DNA of 64,000 bases from Oceanobacillus_B kapialis (GTDB taxonomy: Bacteria > Bacillota > Bacilli > Bacillales > Amphibacillaceae). The position numbers and the translations under genes were made by a program. Under the pieces are notes generated by a model. It was not told where the DNA came from. It saw only the letters and a list, made by a program, of their open reading frames with translations, and ran no database searches. This document shows, piece after piece, positions 35,805 through 44,332 of the stretch (position 1 is its first letter; every line of letters begins with the position of its first letter). The DNA lies in the NCBI RefSeq assembly GCF_042685265.1, contig NZ_JBHUMX010000002.1; one strand, written 5' to 3'.

Positions 35805-36036
35805 AGGCAACACCCCCCATACTAAAAAAGTACGTTTAAGATGGGTGTCGCCGATCCACTTTACCTTGAATTATCGTCGTTACCTCTTTATTATAATCTA
35901 CCTAAATAGTAATGCAATAACTCTATTAATATTACCAATTCTTATATTTTGATCAAGTCAGTGGTAGTGGTTATTAATGAACTAGATGGAAAAGGAAAAA
36001 TAACTCTTTTATAACTCTTTTTTTAGGAGGCATTCC

Positions 36037-36177
36037 ATGTCCAGTAATCGAAATGATCAAGAAAGAGGAGGCCAACGGGACACGTTCGACAGAGCTTTTT
36101 TCGGGAAGCCGGGTCCTATGATTTTATTAATTTTAGCGATTATTATTGGTAGTATTCTATATAATTATTTTAATTAA
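36037..36177 (+). CDS. small membrane protein, 46 residues
   Basis: Starts MSSNRNDQERGGQRDTF and ends in one transmembrane helix (PMILLILAIIIGSILYNYF). A TTAGGAGG site 6 nt before the ATG supports translation. The 20-residue polar N-terminus should lie in the cytoplasm. Family not recognised. Confidence 0.65.
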   Translation: MSSNRNDQERGGQRDTFDRAFFGKPGPMILLILAIIIGSILYNYFN

Positions 36178-36293
36178 ATAAATAGAAAAAGACATAAAAA
36201 AAGACCCATGTCCTGCCTACATAAAGCCCTGGTTACAGCTACCCTAAAGAGGGTACAACCTACTACAAGCAATAAAAAGGATGTGGACCTACT

Positions 36294-37706
36294 ATGACAG
36301 AAACAAAACCCGTTATTGCAGTAGCTGGAGCGAGTGGCTATATTGGCCAAAACCTGCTTGAGAAGCTGCAAGGACGCGCTACATTTATTGGGCTTTCCCG
36401 AAATGGCGACAAACGGGAGGATACAGAAGATATTACATGGCGTTCCTGTGACCTGTTTTCTCTAAAGGATGCAGAAAAGGGACTGGAGGGAGCGGACATT
36501 GCCGTTTACCTTGTCCATTCCATGATGCCATCAGCAAAGCTTACCCAGGGCCATTTTGCCGACATGGACGTGATCCTTGCTGATAACTTCGCCCAGGCAA
36601 CGAAAAAGCAAGGCGTGAAAAAGATCATTTACCTTGGTGGCATTGTCCCACAAGGAACGGAAAAGCTATCTGCACACCTGAAAAGCAGGCTGGAGGTAGA
36701 GCGCATTCTCCGGGCATATGGAACCCCTGTAACTGCATTGCGTGCGGGGTTAATCGTTGGGCCAAAAGGCTCTTCCTTCCCAATCTTAGCGAAACTGGTG
36801 AAGCGTCTGCCGGTTATGATTCTACCAAAATGGACGCTGACGAAGACGCAGCCAATTGCTTTGCCGGATGTGCTGAACTCTCTTGATAAGACTGTTACAG
36901 AAGAAAAGGCAGTGAATGACTCCTATGACCTAGGTGGCCCGGAAGTGTTGACATATCACCAAATGATGGAGCAAACCGCTGAAGTAATGGAGAAAAAACG
37001 CTGGATGTACAACGTTCCTTTCTTCTCCTTGTATTTATCTAGGCTTTGGCTAAGACTTATCACACAAACGCCAAAAGAAACAGTTTATCCACTTCTTGCA
37101 AGTCTAAAACACCCACTCACTGCAAAACAGCAGGCAGAAGGGATCAGTCATGGGACGATTTCTTTTAAAGAAGCGGCAGCCTATTCGCTAAGGGAAGAAG
37201 AAGAAAAAGGAAAGCTGTTGAAGAAGCCGGAAATTGGTCCATTGAAGCGAGATGTTCGTTCCGTTCAACGCATCCCACTACCAGAAGGCTATCATGCCGA
37301 TGAGGTGGCAAGGTATTATGTACAATGGCTGGAAAGATTCCTTAATCCATGGGTGCGAACAACCGTTGATGAGAATCTCAATTGCCAGATTGGCTGGATT
37401 GGCAATAAGAAACCAATGCTTGAGCTATCTTATGCACCTGAACGAAGCACAGAAGACCGTGCACTCTATTATATTACGGGCGGCTTTTTCTCTGATTCCG
37501 AGCACAACGAAAGAGGCCGCATGGAATTTAGAAAGATTCCTGAATCGAACGAGGCAATTATTGCCATTCATGATTATCTGCCATCCCTGCCATGGTTCAT
37601 CTATAAATATACTCAGGCAAATGCGCATCTGTTTATCATGGCTTGCTTCCGTCAGCATATGAAGAAGCTGGATAAGGGGCAGGTAGAAGAAAAATTGGTG
37701 TTATAA
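36294..37706 (+). CDS. NAD(P)-binding SDR-like protein with C-terminal DUF2867-like domain
   Basis: 470 residues. The N-terminal 290 residues are an atypical NmrA/SDR domain with cofactor motif AGASGYIG (about 11-18) and KKIIYLGGIVP; the typical active-site YxxxK is not evident, as in atypical SDRs. The C-terminal 170 residues have the pattern of the DUF2867/polyketide-cyclase-like domain fused to such proteins. Bacillus homologues are uncharacterised. RBS AAAGGATG; terminator directly after the stop. Confidence 0.82.
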   Translation: MTETKPVIAVAGASGYIGQNLLEKLQGRATFIGLSRNGDKREDTEDITWRSCDLFSLKDAEKGLEGADIAVYLVHSMMPSAKLTQGHFADMDVILADNFAQATKKQGVKKIIYLGGIVPQGTEKLSAHLKSRLEVERILRAYGTPVTALRAGLIVGPKGSSFPILAKLVKRLPVMILPKWTLTKTQPIALPDVLNSLDKTVTEEKAVNDSYDLGGPEVLTYHQMMEQTAEVMEKKRWMYNVPFFSLYLSRLWLRLITQTPKETVYPLLASLKHPLTAKQQAEGISHGTISFKEAAAYSLREEEEKGKLLKKPEIGPLKRDVRSVQRIPLPEGYHADEVARYYVQWLERFLNPWVRTTVDENLNCQIGWIGNKKPMLELSYAPERSTEDRALYYITGGFFSDSEHNERGRMEFRKIPESNEAIIAIHDYLPSLPWFIYKYTQANAHLFIMACFRQHMKKLDKGQVEEKLVL

Positions 37707-37735
37707 AAAGCGATACGTTGAGGTATCGCTTTTTT
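37705..37735 (+). terminator. terminator after the SDR-like gene
   Basis: AAAAAGCGATAC pairs with GTATCGCTTTTTTC; the T run reads in the plus direction and touches the stop of the next, minus-strand gene. Confidence 0.8.
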
Positions 37736-37921
37736 CTATGGTTGAAGATGATTACTAATCTCTTCGTCTATTATTCTAAATGTTTGGTAGATAAGTTTGT
37801 CTCTAAGTTCAGCATCCGTTGCTCCGATCTGCGCTAGCATGTCAGGCAGCAATAATGCTACATCATCTCGTTTTATCCTGCCGTCTACTAACTGTTCCAA
37901 ACGAGCTTTCAGTTCCATCAT
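37736..37921 (-). CDS. short protein resembling the start of DUF2785
   Basis: 61 residues from one of two adjacent ATGs (37921 or 37918). The motif LLPDMLAQIGATDAELRDKLIYQTF recalls the N-terminal part of DUF2785 proteins, which are normally near 280 residues. So it may be a truncated relict or a small family of its own. RBS AGGGGG. It follows the pentapeptide gene closely and probably shares its transcript. Confidence 0.6.
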   Translation of the reverse strand: MMELKARLEQLVDGRIKRDDVALLLPDMLAQIGATDAELRDKLIYQTFRIIDEEISNHLQP

Positions 37922-37932
37922 CAAACCCCCTG

Positions 37933-38565
37933 TTACTGAATATCCAACCCTAACATAGAAGCAAAGTAAATGGCCTGATGCTGCGATACAATGCAGTCTT
38001 TTAAATCTTCCATTTTAACAACTAAGGTTTCAAAGTGAGAGGTGCTAATATCAATGCCCTTCAGCTTAGTGCTGTCAAAGCTCACCCCATTCAAATCACA
38101 ATGGGAGTAAACAGTTTGTTTTAATTTGCAATTGAAGAAGTCTGCACTCTGCAGGTTTGATTCGATAAATTGTGTCTTCTCAAATTTGGAGTCACCGAAA
38201 TTGCACATGGATAGCAAACAATTATCAAATGTCACATTTCCAAAGCGCCCTTCCACAAACTGCACGCCTAACAGCTTGCAGTTTTTAAATGTTACACGGT
38301 GAATGCTCGCTGTGTTTAAGTTAGCATTTGACAGGTCGCAATTCTCAAAGACAACATCCGTAATATCGATGTTTTCGAAGCTCGTATGGTGAAACGTTGA
38401 ATGCTTAATCACCATTTCATTTAAATGAGCCCGATTTAGTACCTGATTATCGAAATAAGAACCATCAATCTCCAATTTGCTTAGATGTGGATCTTCCTCA
38501 AATAAAATGTCCTGGAAAGTTCCCTTTGGTAATTCTGTTGGGATATTCGGTTTCGTTAGTTTCAT
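37933..38565 (-). CDS. pentapeptide repeat protein
   Basis: 210 residues from the ATG at 38565 (RBS AAGGTGA). Pentapeptide-like repeats (A/C-N-L/F) run from about residue 35 to 190: FENCDLSNANLN, FKNCKLLGVQF, FDNCLLSMCNF, SNLQSADFFNC. They should fold into a right-handed quadrilateral helix. Related proteins of Qnr type protect gyrase, but similarity here is only in fold; the function is unknown. Array 4 lies upstream of it. Confidence 0.85.
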   Translation of the reverse strand: MKLTKPNIPTELPKGTFQDILFEEDPHLSKLEIDGSYFDNQVLNRAHLNEMVIKHSTFHHTSFENIDITDVVFENCDLSNANLNTASIHRVTFKNCKLLGVQFVEGRFGNVTFDNCLLSMCNFGDSKFEKTQFIESNLQSADFFNCKLKQTVYSHCDLNGVSFDSTKLKGIDISTSHFETLVVKMEDLKDCIVSQHQAIYFASMLGLDIQ

Positions 38566-38628
38566 ATAAGTCACCTTCATTTCAGTAATTGTAAAACGTT
38601 GCGAGTGCTTTTATTTATAGTATATCAA

Positions 38629-38815
38629 AAGTGACGCGTCAGGTCTGGGGAGCGGCGCGTCGGCAAGAAGAAGAGACGCAGCTGCCGGAAGAAGTGACGC
38701 AGCAGGGAAAGAAAGTAGAGCGTCGGCAAGAGGAAGAGGCGCAGCAACAAAGGGAAGTCGAGCGCCAACAAGAGAAAGAAGCGTAGCAACAAAGGGAAGT
38801 CGAGCACCAACAACC
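38629..38815. repeat. 21-bp phased degenerate repeat, array 4 (9 units)
   Basis: Units of the type AAGTGACGC/AAGAGGCGC start their G at 38631, 38652, 38673, 38694, 38715, 38736, 38757, 38778 and 38799: every step is exactly 21 bp. Units such as GAAGAGGCGCAGCAAC match those of array 1. The array lies between the divergent pentapeptide and excisionase-like genes. The open frames on the minus strand (Leu/Ala/Pro-rich) follow from the 21-bp period and are not supported as genes. Confidence 0.88.
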
Positions 38816-39020
38816 AGCACCAGCAAAGAAAGGCCGCACATCAACCACACACCAACCCACAAATTAACCCCCACAACAGCCCGCAAATCGCCCCCACAAC
38901 GCCTTAAAGCTTCTCAAAAAATTTTTATAAAATAATGCCCCCTTTATCCCTCCACTTTTCGATTATAGAAATGGAAGGGATTAAAGAGGTTGTAAGCCTC
39001 TAATGAAAGGAGGAAGTAGC

Positions 39021-39200
39021 ATGCAACGAACGATATTAAGTGTCACAGAAGTTGCGGCTTATCTTGGTATACATAGAAGCATGGTGTACGTAATGGTGAA
39101 GCTGAATAAACTGCCACATTTGCTTATTCATAATAAAGTCATCTTCACCAAGGAGTCGCTGGACGTTTGGGCTGAAAATAAAAGATACAATCAGCTCTAG
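39021..39200 (+). CDS. excisionase-like helix-turn-helix protein
   Basis: 59 residues from the ATG at 39021 (RBS GGAGGAAG); a longer in-frame start at 39003 lies within the ribosome site. The sequence LSVTEVAAYLGIHRSMVYVMVKLNKLPHLLIHNKVIFTKESLDVW is a MerR/excisionase-type DNA-binding domain. Such small proteins are usual on plasmids, phages and integrated elements. Together with the next gene it may be a relict of one. Confidence 0.82.
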   Translation: MQRTILSVTEVAAYLGIHRSMVYVMVKLNKLPHLLIHNKVIFTKESLDVWAENKRYNQL

Positions 39201-39308
39201 CTTGAAGCAAATCAACGAAATTTAAAATTAAAATACCGCACGCAAGGTGTCTGTCTCATCATTAATAGAAGAGGAACCTTTCGCCTGCGAAAAAAAGGAT
39301 GGATTAAC

Positions 39309-40103
39309 ATGGAATATATTGTGAAAAATCGTAATGAATCAGGCTTCACGCAAATTGAGAACAAAACCGTGCAAGAAGACTTAACTGACTTGGCAGCAAT
39401 TGGATTACTCACACACATTCTGAGTCATGCCCCAACTTGGGAAATCCATAAATCAAAGCTACATAGGCAATTTTCTCGGCGTAAGGTGGATAGCTCTTGG
39501 AAGGTGCTATTGGAGCATCGATACATCATGGGCTTTTTCTGTCATGTGGATGGGCACCATAAGTATTATTATAAGGCAGCGGATAAACCGTTCGCGCAAA
39601 CTGACTTTGAAACATTTATTGAGGAGCAGAAAAAAGAGTTGGAAGAAGAAGGTCAAGCCGTTTTTAATATTAAAGCGATCAAGGACTCGCCTTTTGTTGT
39701 ACCTGATTTTTTTTCTGATTTACAAAATGTACAATTCAAAGCGGACAGTGCAAAAAGTGCTACTACAAATGAAACAAAGACAAAAGAAATACATACAAAA
39801 AAACATTCATTAGCAACTGTTAACAAGCCAACCAACAAAACGGAGCAAATTATTAAAATCGCCAACGAATTTTATGCAGAGTTCGCAGCTGGACGTTGGG
39901 CAAAGGATTCTTGGCATAAACTTATTGAAAAATATGCAAGAGAGTTCGTGGACAATGATCGAAACGTTCCTGACAACAGGCTAAAGGCATACGTATACGG
40001 ATCATTGAAGAAAATAGCCGACCATCACGACTACAAAAACTCTGAAGAATATGCCGAATATAAACAGATTATGCGGGAAATGTTCGTGGATAATGGTGTC
40101 TAG
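39309..40103 (+). CDS. replication-initiator-like / mobile-element protein
   Basis: 264 residues. The N-terminal 95 residues (LAAIGLLTHILSHAPTWEIHKSKLHRQFSRRKVDSSWKVLLEHRYI) look like the winged helix of plasmid/phage replication or DnaD-like proteins; a charged linker follows, then a C-terminal helical domain (KTEQIIKIANEFYAEFAAGRWAKDSW...). No catalytic motif is visible. Its neighbour is an excisionase-like gene. Clear assignment is not possible. Confidence 0.6.
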   Translation: MEYIVKNRNESGFTQIENKTVQEDLTDLAAIGLLTHILSHAPTWEIHKSKLHRQFSRRKVDSSWKVLLEHRYIMGFFCHVDGHHKYYYKAADKPFAQTDFETFIEEQKKELEEEGQAVFNIKAIKDSPFVVPDFFSDLQNVQFKADSAKSATTNETKTKEIHTKKHSLATVNKPTNKTEQIIKIANEFYAEFAAGRWAKDSWHKLIEKYAREFVDNDRNVPDNRLKAYVYGSLKKIADHHDYKNSEEYAEYKQIMREMFVDNGV

Positions 40104-40210
40104 AACATTATGCGTCGAGCGCTATGTAAATGTTCATGCCAATAATAAAAAAAGGCGATGAAGACTTGGATGGTCTAAACGCCAGTTGAAGTGTTACGAA
40201 GTACTAGGAG

Positions 40211-40417
40211 TCAATCCATTTGCTTCAAAAATTTCTCATACGCTTTTGAAGTTAACGTAGAAACAGCAAGAAGACTTGCAAATGAAACAACTGCTACAAA
40301 AGATAAATATAAGGCCTTATTAAGCAATGACATATCTATAGAGAAAAAAGCAATGATAGTAATAATAAACGTAACGCCCAAAGCTTTTATCACATTATGT
40401 TTTCTAATTTTTTGCAT
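40211..40417 (-). CDS. small two-helix membrane protein
   Basis: 68 residues with two transmembrane segments (VIKALGVTFIITIIAFFSID and LYLSFVAVVSFASLLAVSTL) and a basic C-terminus. CAGGAGGAGAG lies 7-8 nt before the ATG, which is good support. The family is not recognised. Confidence 0.65.
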   Translation of the reverse strand: MQKIRKHNVIKALGVTFIITIIAFFSIDMSLLNKALYLSFVAVVSFASLLAVSTLTSKAYEKFLKQMD

Positions 40418-40625
40418 AGAATTCTCTCCTCCTGAACGAACATGTATATATTTATAGTACAGGAAAACGGATGTTTTGCAAAATTATAAATGTTTATGTG
40501 GAGGGACTTAATTATTGTGGGTGGCCAACAGATTTTATTTGGTTTTACAATAGAAGCAATACAATGCAAAAACCCCATACAGGGGTCTTTGCGGTAGGTA
40601 AGAGATCTAAAATTTCACACACTAT

Positions 40626-41048
40626 TTATTTCGCAATTGCTGTTTTCTTCACTTTCACATTTCCTTCAATGGCGCGAGAGTATGGGCAAGCTTCATGTGC
40701 TTTATCCATTAGTTCCTCTGCTTCTTCTTGGGTAACGCCTTCCATCTCTGCTTTTAGCTTCACACTCAAGCCAAAGCCTTTCAGTTGTTTTTCAATGCTT
40801 ACTTCTGCAGTTACTTCTGAAGTGATTTTCTTCTTCGCTTTTCCAGCAACCATTTGCAACGCGCTGTCAAAGCAGGCAGCATAGCCAGCTGAGAAGAGCT
40901 GTTCTGGGTTTGTGGTGCCTTCTTTTTCATTTCCACCCAACCCTTTCGGTAAAGATAAAGCTAGATCCAATGTGCCATCAGACGATTTGACCGTTCCTTG
41001 ACGACCACCCGCTGCAGTTGAAGACGCTGTGTATAATGCTACTCCCAT
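40626..41048 (-). CDS. ohrA: organic hydroperoxide resistance protein (Ohr)
   Basis: 140-residue Ohr/OsmC-family peroxidase from the ATG at 41048. The two active-site cysteines are Cys59 (AACFDSAL) and Cys121 (EACPYS). It reduces organic hydroperoxides with dithiol cofactors, bacillithiol or lipoyl proteins, in the cytoplasm. It is divergent from ohrR, with an OhrR box between them, so peroxide should induce it. Confidence 0.95.
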   Translation of the reverse strand: MGVALYTASSTAAGGRQGTVKSSDGTLDLALSLPKGLGGNEKEGTTNPEQLFSAGYAACFDSALQMVAGKAKKKITSEVTAEVSIEKQLKGFGLSVKLKAEMEGVTQEEAEELMDKAHEACPYSRAIEGNVKVKKTAIAK

Positions 41049-41076
41049 AATCAAACACTCCTCAATTTGTATTGTT

Positions 41077-41104
41077 TACAATTTAATTGTACACAATTAA
41101 ATTG
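41077..41104. promoter_or_regulatory. OhrR operator
   Basis: TACAATTTAATTGTACACAATTAAATTG, given here by its halves TACAATTTAATTGTA and CACAATTAAATTG, closely follows the known OhrR box (TACAATTAAATTGT repeats). It lies upstream of ohrA. Confidence 0.85.
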
Positions 41105-41169
41105 GGTTGCGTCAATTATTATAATTTTAATGTTGATCTTGCTATAATAAATCCAGGAGTGATCAAACA

Positions 41170-41595
41170 ATGGCAAATGATATATTAAAATTAGATAATC
41201 AACTATGCTTTCCCCTATATGCAGCAACCCGTGAAATGACGAAGCGCTATCGCCCGTTATTGGAGGAGTTAAACGTCACTTATCCGCAATATTTAGTGCT
41301 CCTTGTCCTATGGGAAACAGACCGCATTTCTGTAAAAGCCTTGGGCGCACGGCTATTTTTGGATTCCGGCACACTCACACCGATGCTAAAGCGAATGGAA
41401 GAGCATGGCTTCCTGCAGCGGGCGCGCTCTAAAGAGGATGAGCGAGTCGTGGAAGTCGTCTTAACCGAACAGGGAAAGCAAGCAGAAGAGCAGGCAGCAC
41501 AAATTCCATTAAAATTTATTGAACAAACGAATCTTAATGAAGACGAAGCAATCCAGCTAAAGCGAATCCTATCCAAAATGCTTGAACAACTATAA
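41170..41595 (+). CDS. ohrR: MarR family peroxide sensor OhrR
   Basis: 141-residue MarR-type repressor. Cys13 in LDNQLCFPLYA is the reactive cysteine of one-Cys OhrR; the winged helix is LGARLFLDSGTLTPMLKRMEEHGFLQRARSKEDERVVEVVLTEQG. Peroxide oxidises the cysteine and releases the operator shared with ohrA. Weak ribosome site (AGGAGTGATC). Confidence 0.93.
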   Translation: MANDILKLDNQLCFPLYAATREMTKRYRPLLEELNVTYPQYLVLLVLWETDRISVKALGARLFLDSGTLTPMLKRMEEHGFLQRARSKEDERVVEVVLTEQGKQAEEQAAQIPLKFIEQTNLNEDEAIQLKRILSKMLEQL

Positions 41596-41671
41596 GAAAC
41601 ATAGTATGCTAGCAAAAAATATGAAACCACTCTGAAAATAAAAACGTATATCCTTTAAAGGAGGGAGCTCC

Positions 41672-41911
41672 ATGTTTAAAAAGTTCCTAAAAGGCATTTC
41701 TAAAGAGATGAAGAAAATGGGTAGCGGAAGTGGACGAAAAAGACATTATCGACACGGTTCAAGTAGTGGCCGATCAAGATATTACCGCCACGGCTCCAGC
41801 AGTGGAAAAAAGCGACGTTATTACGGAAGCAGCAGTAGCGGCCGACGCGGACGTGATGCTTACCGTGGATCACATCATTACAGAAGAAAAGGGCGTTACT
41901 CTAGTAGTTAA
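41672..41911 (+). CDS. Ser/Gly/Arg/Tyr-rich repeat protein, CotG-like
   Basis: 79 residues. After a short MFKKFLKGISKEMKKM start, there are repeats of the pattern RHGSSSGR(S/K)RYYRHGSSSG, basic and aromatic. The composition resembles spore coat proteins such as CotG, which is suggestive only. Strong AAAGGAGGGAG site and a long terminator hairpin after it make it a real transcription unit. A second frame inside it (41730-41921) is a shadow. Confidence 0.65.
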   Translation: MFKKFLKGISKEMKKMGSGSGRKRHYRHGSSSGRSRYYRHGSSSGKKRRYYGSSSSGRRGRDAYRGSHHYRRKGRYSSS

Positions 41912-41930
41912 TGTTAATTGAATAAAACGT

Positions 41931-41982
41931 AAAAAGGCTCCATTTGGCGGGATAATGACTTTCCGCTGAATGGAGTCTTTTT
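41931..41982 (+). terminator. long terminator hairpin
   Basis: GGCTCCATTTGGCGG pairs imperfectly with CCGCTGAATGGAGTC, followed by T5. Confidence 0.8.
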
Positions 41983-41995
41983 AAAATTGTGCTGT

Positions 41996-42418
41996 TTAGA
42001 TGTATGACTCGATAACCTTCTTGAAATCTTGATTGATAATGGAATTAAACGCCTTATTAAGTAACAACTTACTTTGATCGTTTAATATAAGTATTGGATA
42101 ATAACTTACGACGGGACTTCTTCTAACTTTTATGTCCTGATATTCGATCTGGCTTATCTGTTCTTTTGGAATTGTAAATTCCTGCCCTTTTAAGGTCAAA
42201 ACAATCGCGTTTTCATAGATTGAGAATTTCTCACTTCGTTTGAATAGAAGTAGGTATAATCCGATGAGTGCAATCACGCCTCCCATTACCATTAACATCA
42301 TTTTTGCGTAAATGAAGTTTGCGCCGACAATGAGCAAGATGCCCAAGACAATAAATACAAAACCGTTCTTATTGTTGTCGGTCTTTCCAGCATACAAAAG
42401 ATCCCCAAGATTATTCAA
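41996..42418 (-). CDS. membrane protein, hypothetical, TTG start
   Basis: 140 residues if begun at TTG 42418, which has an AGGAGG site 7 nt upstream; the frame is open further but without such a site. Two transmembrane segments (FVFIVLGILLIVGANFIYA and MLMVMGGVIALIGLYLLLF) are followed by an 85-residue soluble part (SEKFSIYENAIVLTLKGQEFTIPKEQISQIEYQD) with a PH-like look. Not recognised further. Confidence 0.65.
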   Translation of the reverse strand: MNNLGDLLYAGKTDNNKNGFVFIVLGILLIVGANFIYAKMMLMVMGGVIALIGLYLLLFKRSEKFSIYENAIVLTLKGQEFTIPKEQISQIEYQDIKVRRSPVVSYYPILILNDQSKLLLNKAFNSIINQDFKKVIESYI

Positions 42419-42619
42419 ATTTATTCCTCCTATTTGTTTGCATCGATCTAATATTTTAATCCTAACCGGTAGATTATACCAGTGTCGATAGTACCAATAT
42501 ATAAAAAATGAGACGATACTTATAAGAAATGGTCGTGGATGCAAACCGCGTGTTAGGAGTTTGTAGTACAAGTGTCACAAAGGATCTTGCTCTAGCCGTA
42601 TCTCCTAGCTCTAGCCGCC

Positions 42620-44332
42620 CTACAAAACGGGCAATAAAATCCTAATTGTCGTTCCTTCTCCTGGCTTACTTTTCACACTAATCGAGCCATCATGCAACTC
42701 AATCAACTGCTTCGAAATGGCCAAGCCAAGGCCTGTGCCACTAACCGATTCGGTCGTATTTGTCCCACGATAGTAACGGGTGAACAGATGCTGCATGGTT
42801 TCCTGATCCATTCCCACGCCGTCATCTGTCACTTTAATAACAATTAAATGCTCGCCGATCAGTGCGGATGAAACCGTAATAACGGTGTTTGCTACATTAT
42901 ATTTCAAGGCATTGGCAATCAAATTGTCCATCACGCGTTGAAACCATTTTTGATCGATGGAGGTGATCAATTCCTGCTCCTCTGGTTGAAAAATGAGTTC
43001 CTTGTCATGATAGAGCGGGTTATTAATAAATTGCAGGAGACTTCTTCGGATACATTCATTCACATCTGCTTTCTCTTTTACCATGGGTATTTCATTATTT
43101 TTTAACTGATAGGTTATGTTTAGGTCTTCAATTAAATCCTTCATATAGACTGATTTTTCACCAATAATGGTGGCGAAATCTCTAATTTCCGTTTCACTCC
43201 AGGCATAATCAGGAGATTCCATCATGTTTGCATAACCTTGAATGGAAGCGAGTGGTGTTTTTAAATCATGGGAAATGCCGCTGATCCAATCCTCTCTTGA
43301 TTTGGCTGTACGTACTCGCTCGGTCTCTCTTTCTTTTAAAATGGTAGTCAATTGGGTTAGCGTTACAATTAAATCCTGATAGAGGCGATACTTTCTTTTT
43401 ATATTGCCATGTTTATTTAATAGCACTGACTGTCCTGTTCGTTGATCGACAGGCACTACATAGACGCCCTGTCTTATATTTTGCAGCCAGCGCATAAATG
43501 TCAATAATGGCGAGCTAAACTTATGCGCATACCAGAATGTTGCCAGTAGTAAAAATAAAAGCAATAAAATCGTAAAGACTATGACACTATTACTAATTGT
43601 GCCATGGATATTGGCTTTTAAGCTTGAAGGTGCAGGCGATTTTCCAACCACCAAGGTTAGCTGGGAGGCTTGATCAAAATGATTTACCGCATCACGCCCT
43701 TCCGAATCCGTGTTATTGGCTAGTAAATCTGCCGTTTGGTAGGAAGCGGGGGGACCCTCTCCATAACTGTCCACTACCCTTCCTGAACGATCTACAAGTA
43801 TTGCCCAACCCTTATGTTCCTTTAATGCAGGTTTAACAGGTTCGGAAACTGCTAGTTTGTGATTTTCCCAGTCAACATTTTCTGCTATTTGTGGAAGTAG
43901 ATCTCCTTGCCAGTTGTTCGTCCCCAGTACCACGTAATACACTTCTTCTGTCGGGAATGGAACAACTTCCCAATAGCACGTGATGGAAGACTCCTCCTGG
44001 GACAATAATGTACCGATATCCCCGTCTTGCAAATTGTCAGGGGCATGAAACGAGCCGACGATGTCCCCTTTTTCTGTTAAAACCGCCATCCATCTATCTT
44101 GCTCTTCTGCCAACACTTTTAGCTCCTGGTCAAATTGTGCCGTTTCCTCTTTGAAATCCACCCTGGGAGCAATAAATGATTCGCTGGCATCTGTCAGATC
44201 TTCAAAGGATTCCACTTGTTCGTAAAAGTATCCGAGAAGTGCAAAACTGGTAAATAGCAAAATGGCTAAAAGGAAAAATAGTATGAATATCCGGGCAAGG
44301 AACTGGATGACAAACCTCCTATATGTTTTCAT
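42620..44332 (-). CDS. sensor histidine kinase
   Basis: 570 residues from the ATG at 44332, which overlaps the response regulator gene by 14 nt. Transmembrane segments at about 10-35 and 248-268 flank an extracellular sensor of about 210 residues. His355 in GISHDLKTPL is the phosphorylation site; the N-box (DNLIANALKYN), DDGVGM and GTGLGLAI follow. It should autophosphorylate on an external cue, unknown here. In size and layout it recalls B. subtilis YvrG. Confidence 0.92.
   Translation of the reverse strand: MKTYRRFVIQFLARIFILFFLLAILLFTSFALLGYFYEQVESFEDLTDASESFIAPRVDFKEETAQFDQELKVLAEEQDRWMAVLTEKGDIVGSFHAPDNLQDGDIGTLLSQEESSITCYWEVVPFPTEEVYYVVLGTNNWQGDLLPQIAENVDWENHKLAVSEPVKPALKEHKGWAILVDRSGRVVDSYGEGPPASYQTADLLANNTDSEGRDAVNHFDQASQLTLVVGKSPAPSSLKANIHGTISNSVIVFTILLLLFLLLATFWYAHKFSSPLLTFMRWLQNIRQGVYVVPVDQRTGQSVLLNKHGNIKRKYRLYQDLIVTLTQLTTILKERETERVRTAKSREDWISGISHDLKTPLASIQGYANMMESPDYAWSETEIRDFATIIGEKSVYMKDLIEDLNITYQLKNNEIPMVKEKADVNECIRRSLLQFINNPLYHDKELIFQPEEQELITSIDQKWFQRVMDNLIANALKYNVANTVITVSSALIGEHLIVIKVTDDGVGMDQETMQHLFTRYYRGTNTTESVSGTGLGLAISKQLIELHDGSISVKSKPGEGTTIRILLPVL

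Noticed and set aside
6196..38815. Arrays considered as CRISPR
   Set aside because: Units follow each other without unique spacers and are only 21 bp, and no cas genes are in the window.
38611..38886. Minus-strand Leu/Ala/Pro-rich frames over array 4
   Set aside because: Same reason: artefacts of the 21-bp period.
41730..41921. 63-codon frame inside the CotG-like gene
   Set aside because: It is a shifted frame; the frame at 41672 has the ribosome site and clear repeats.
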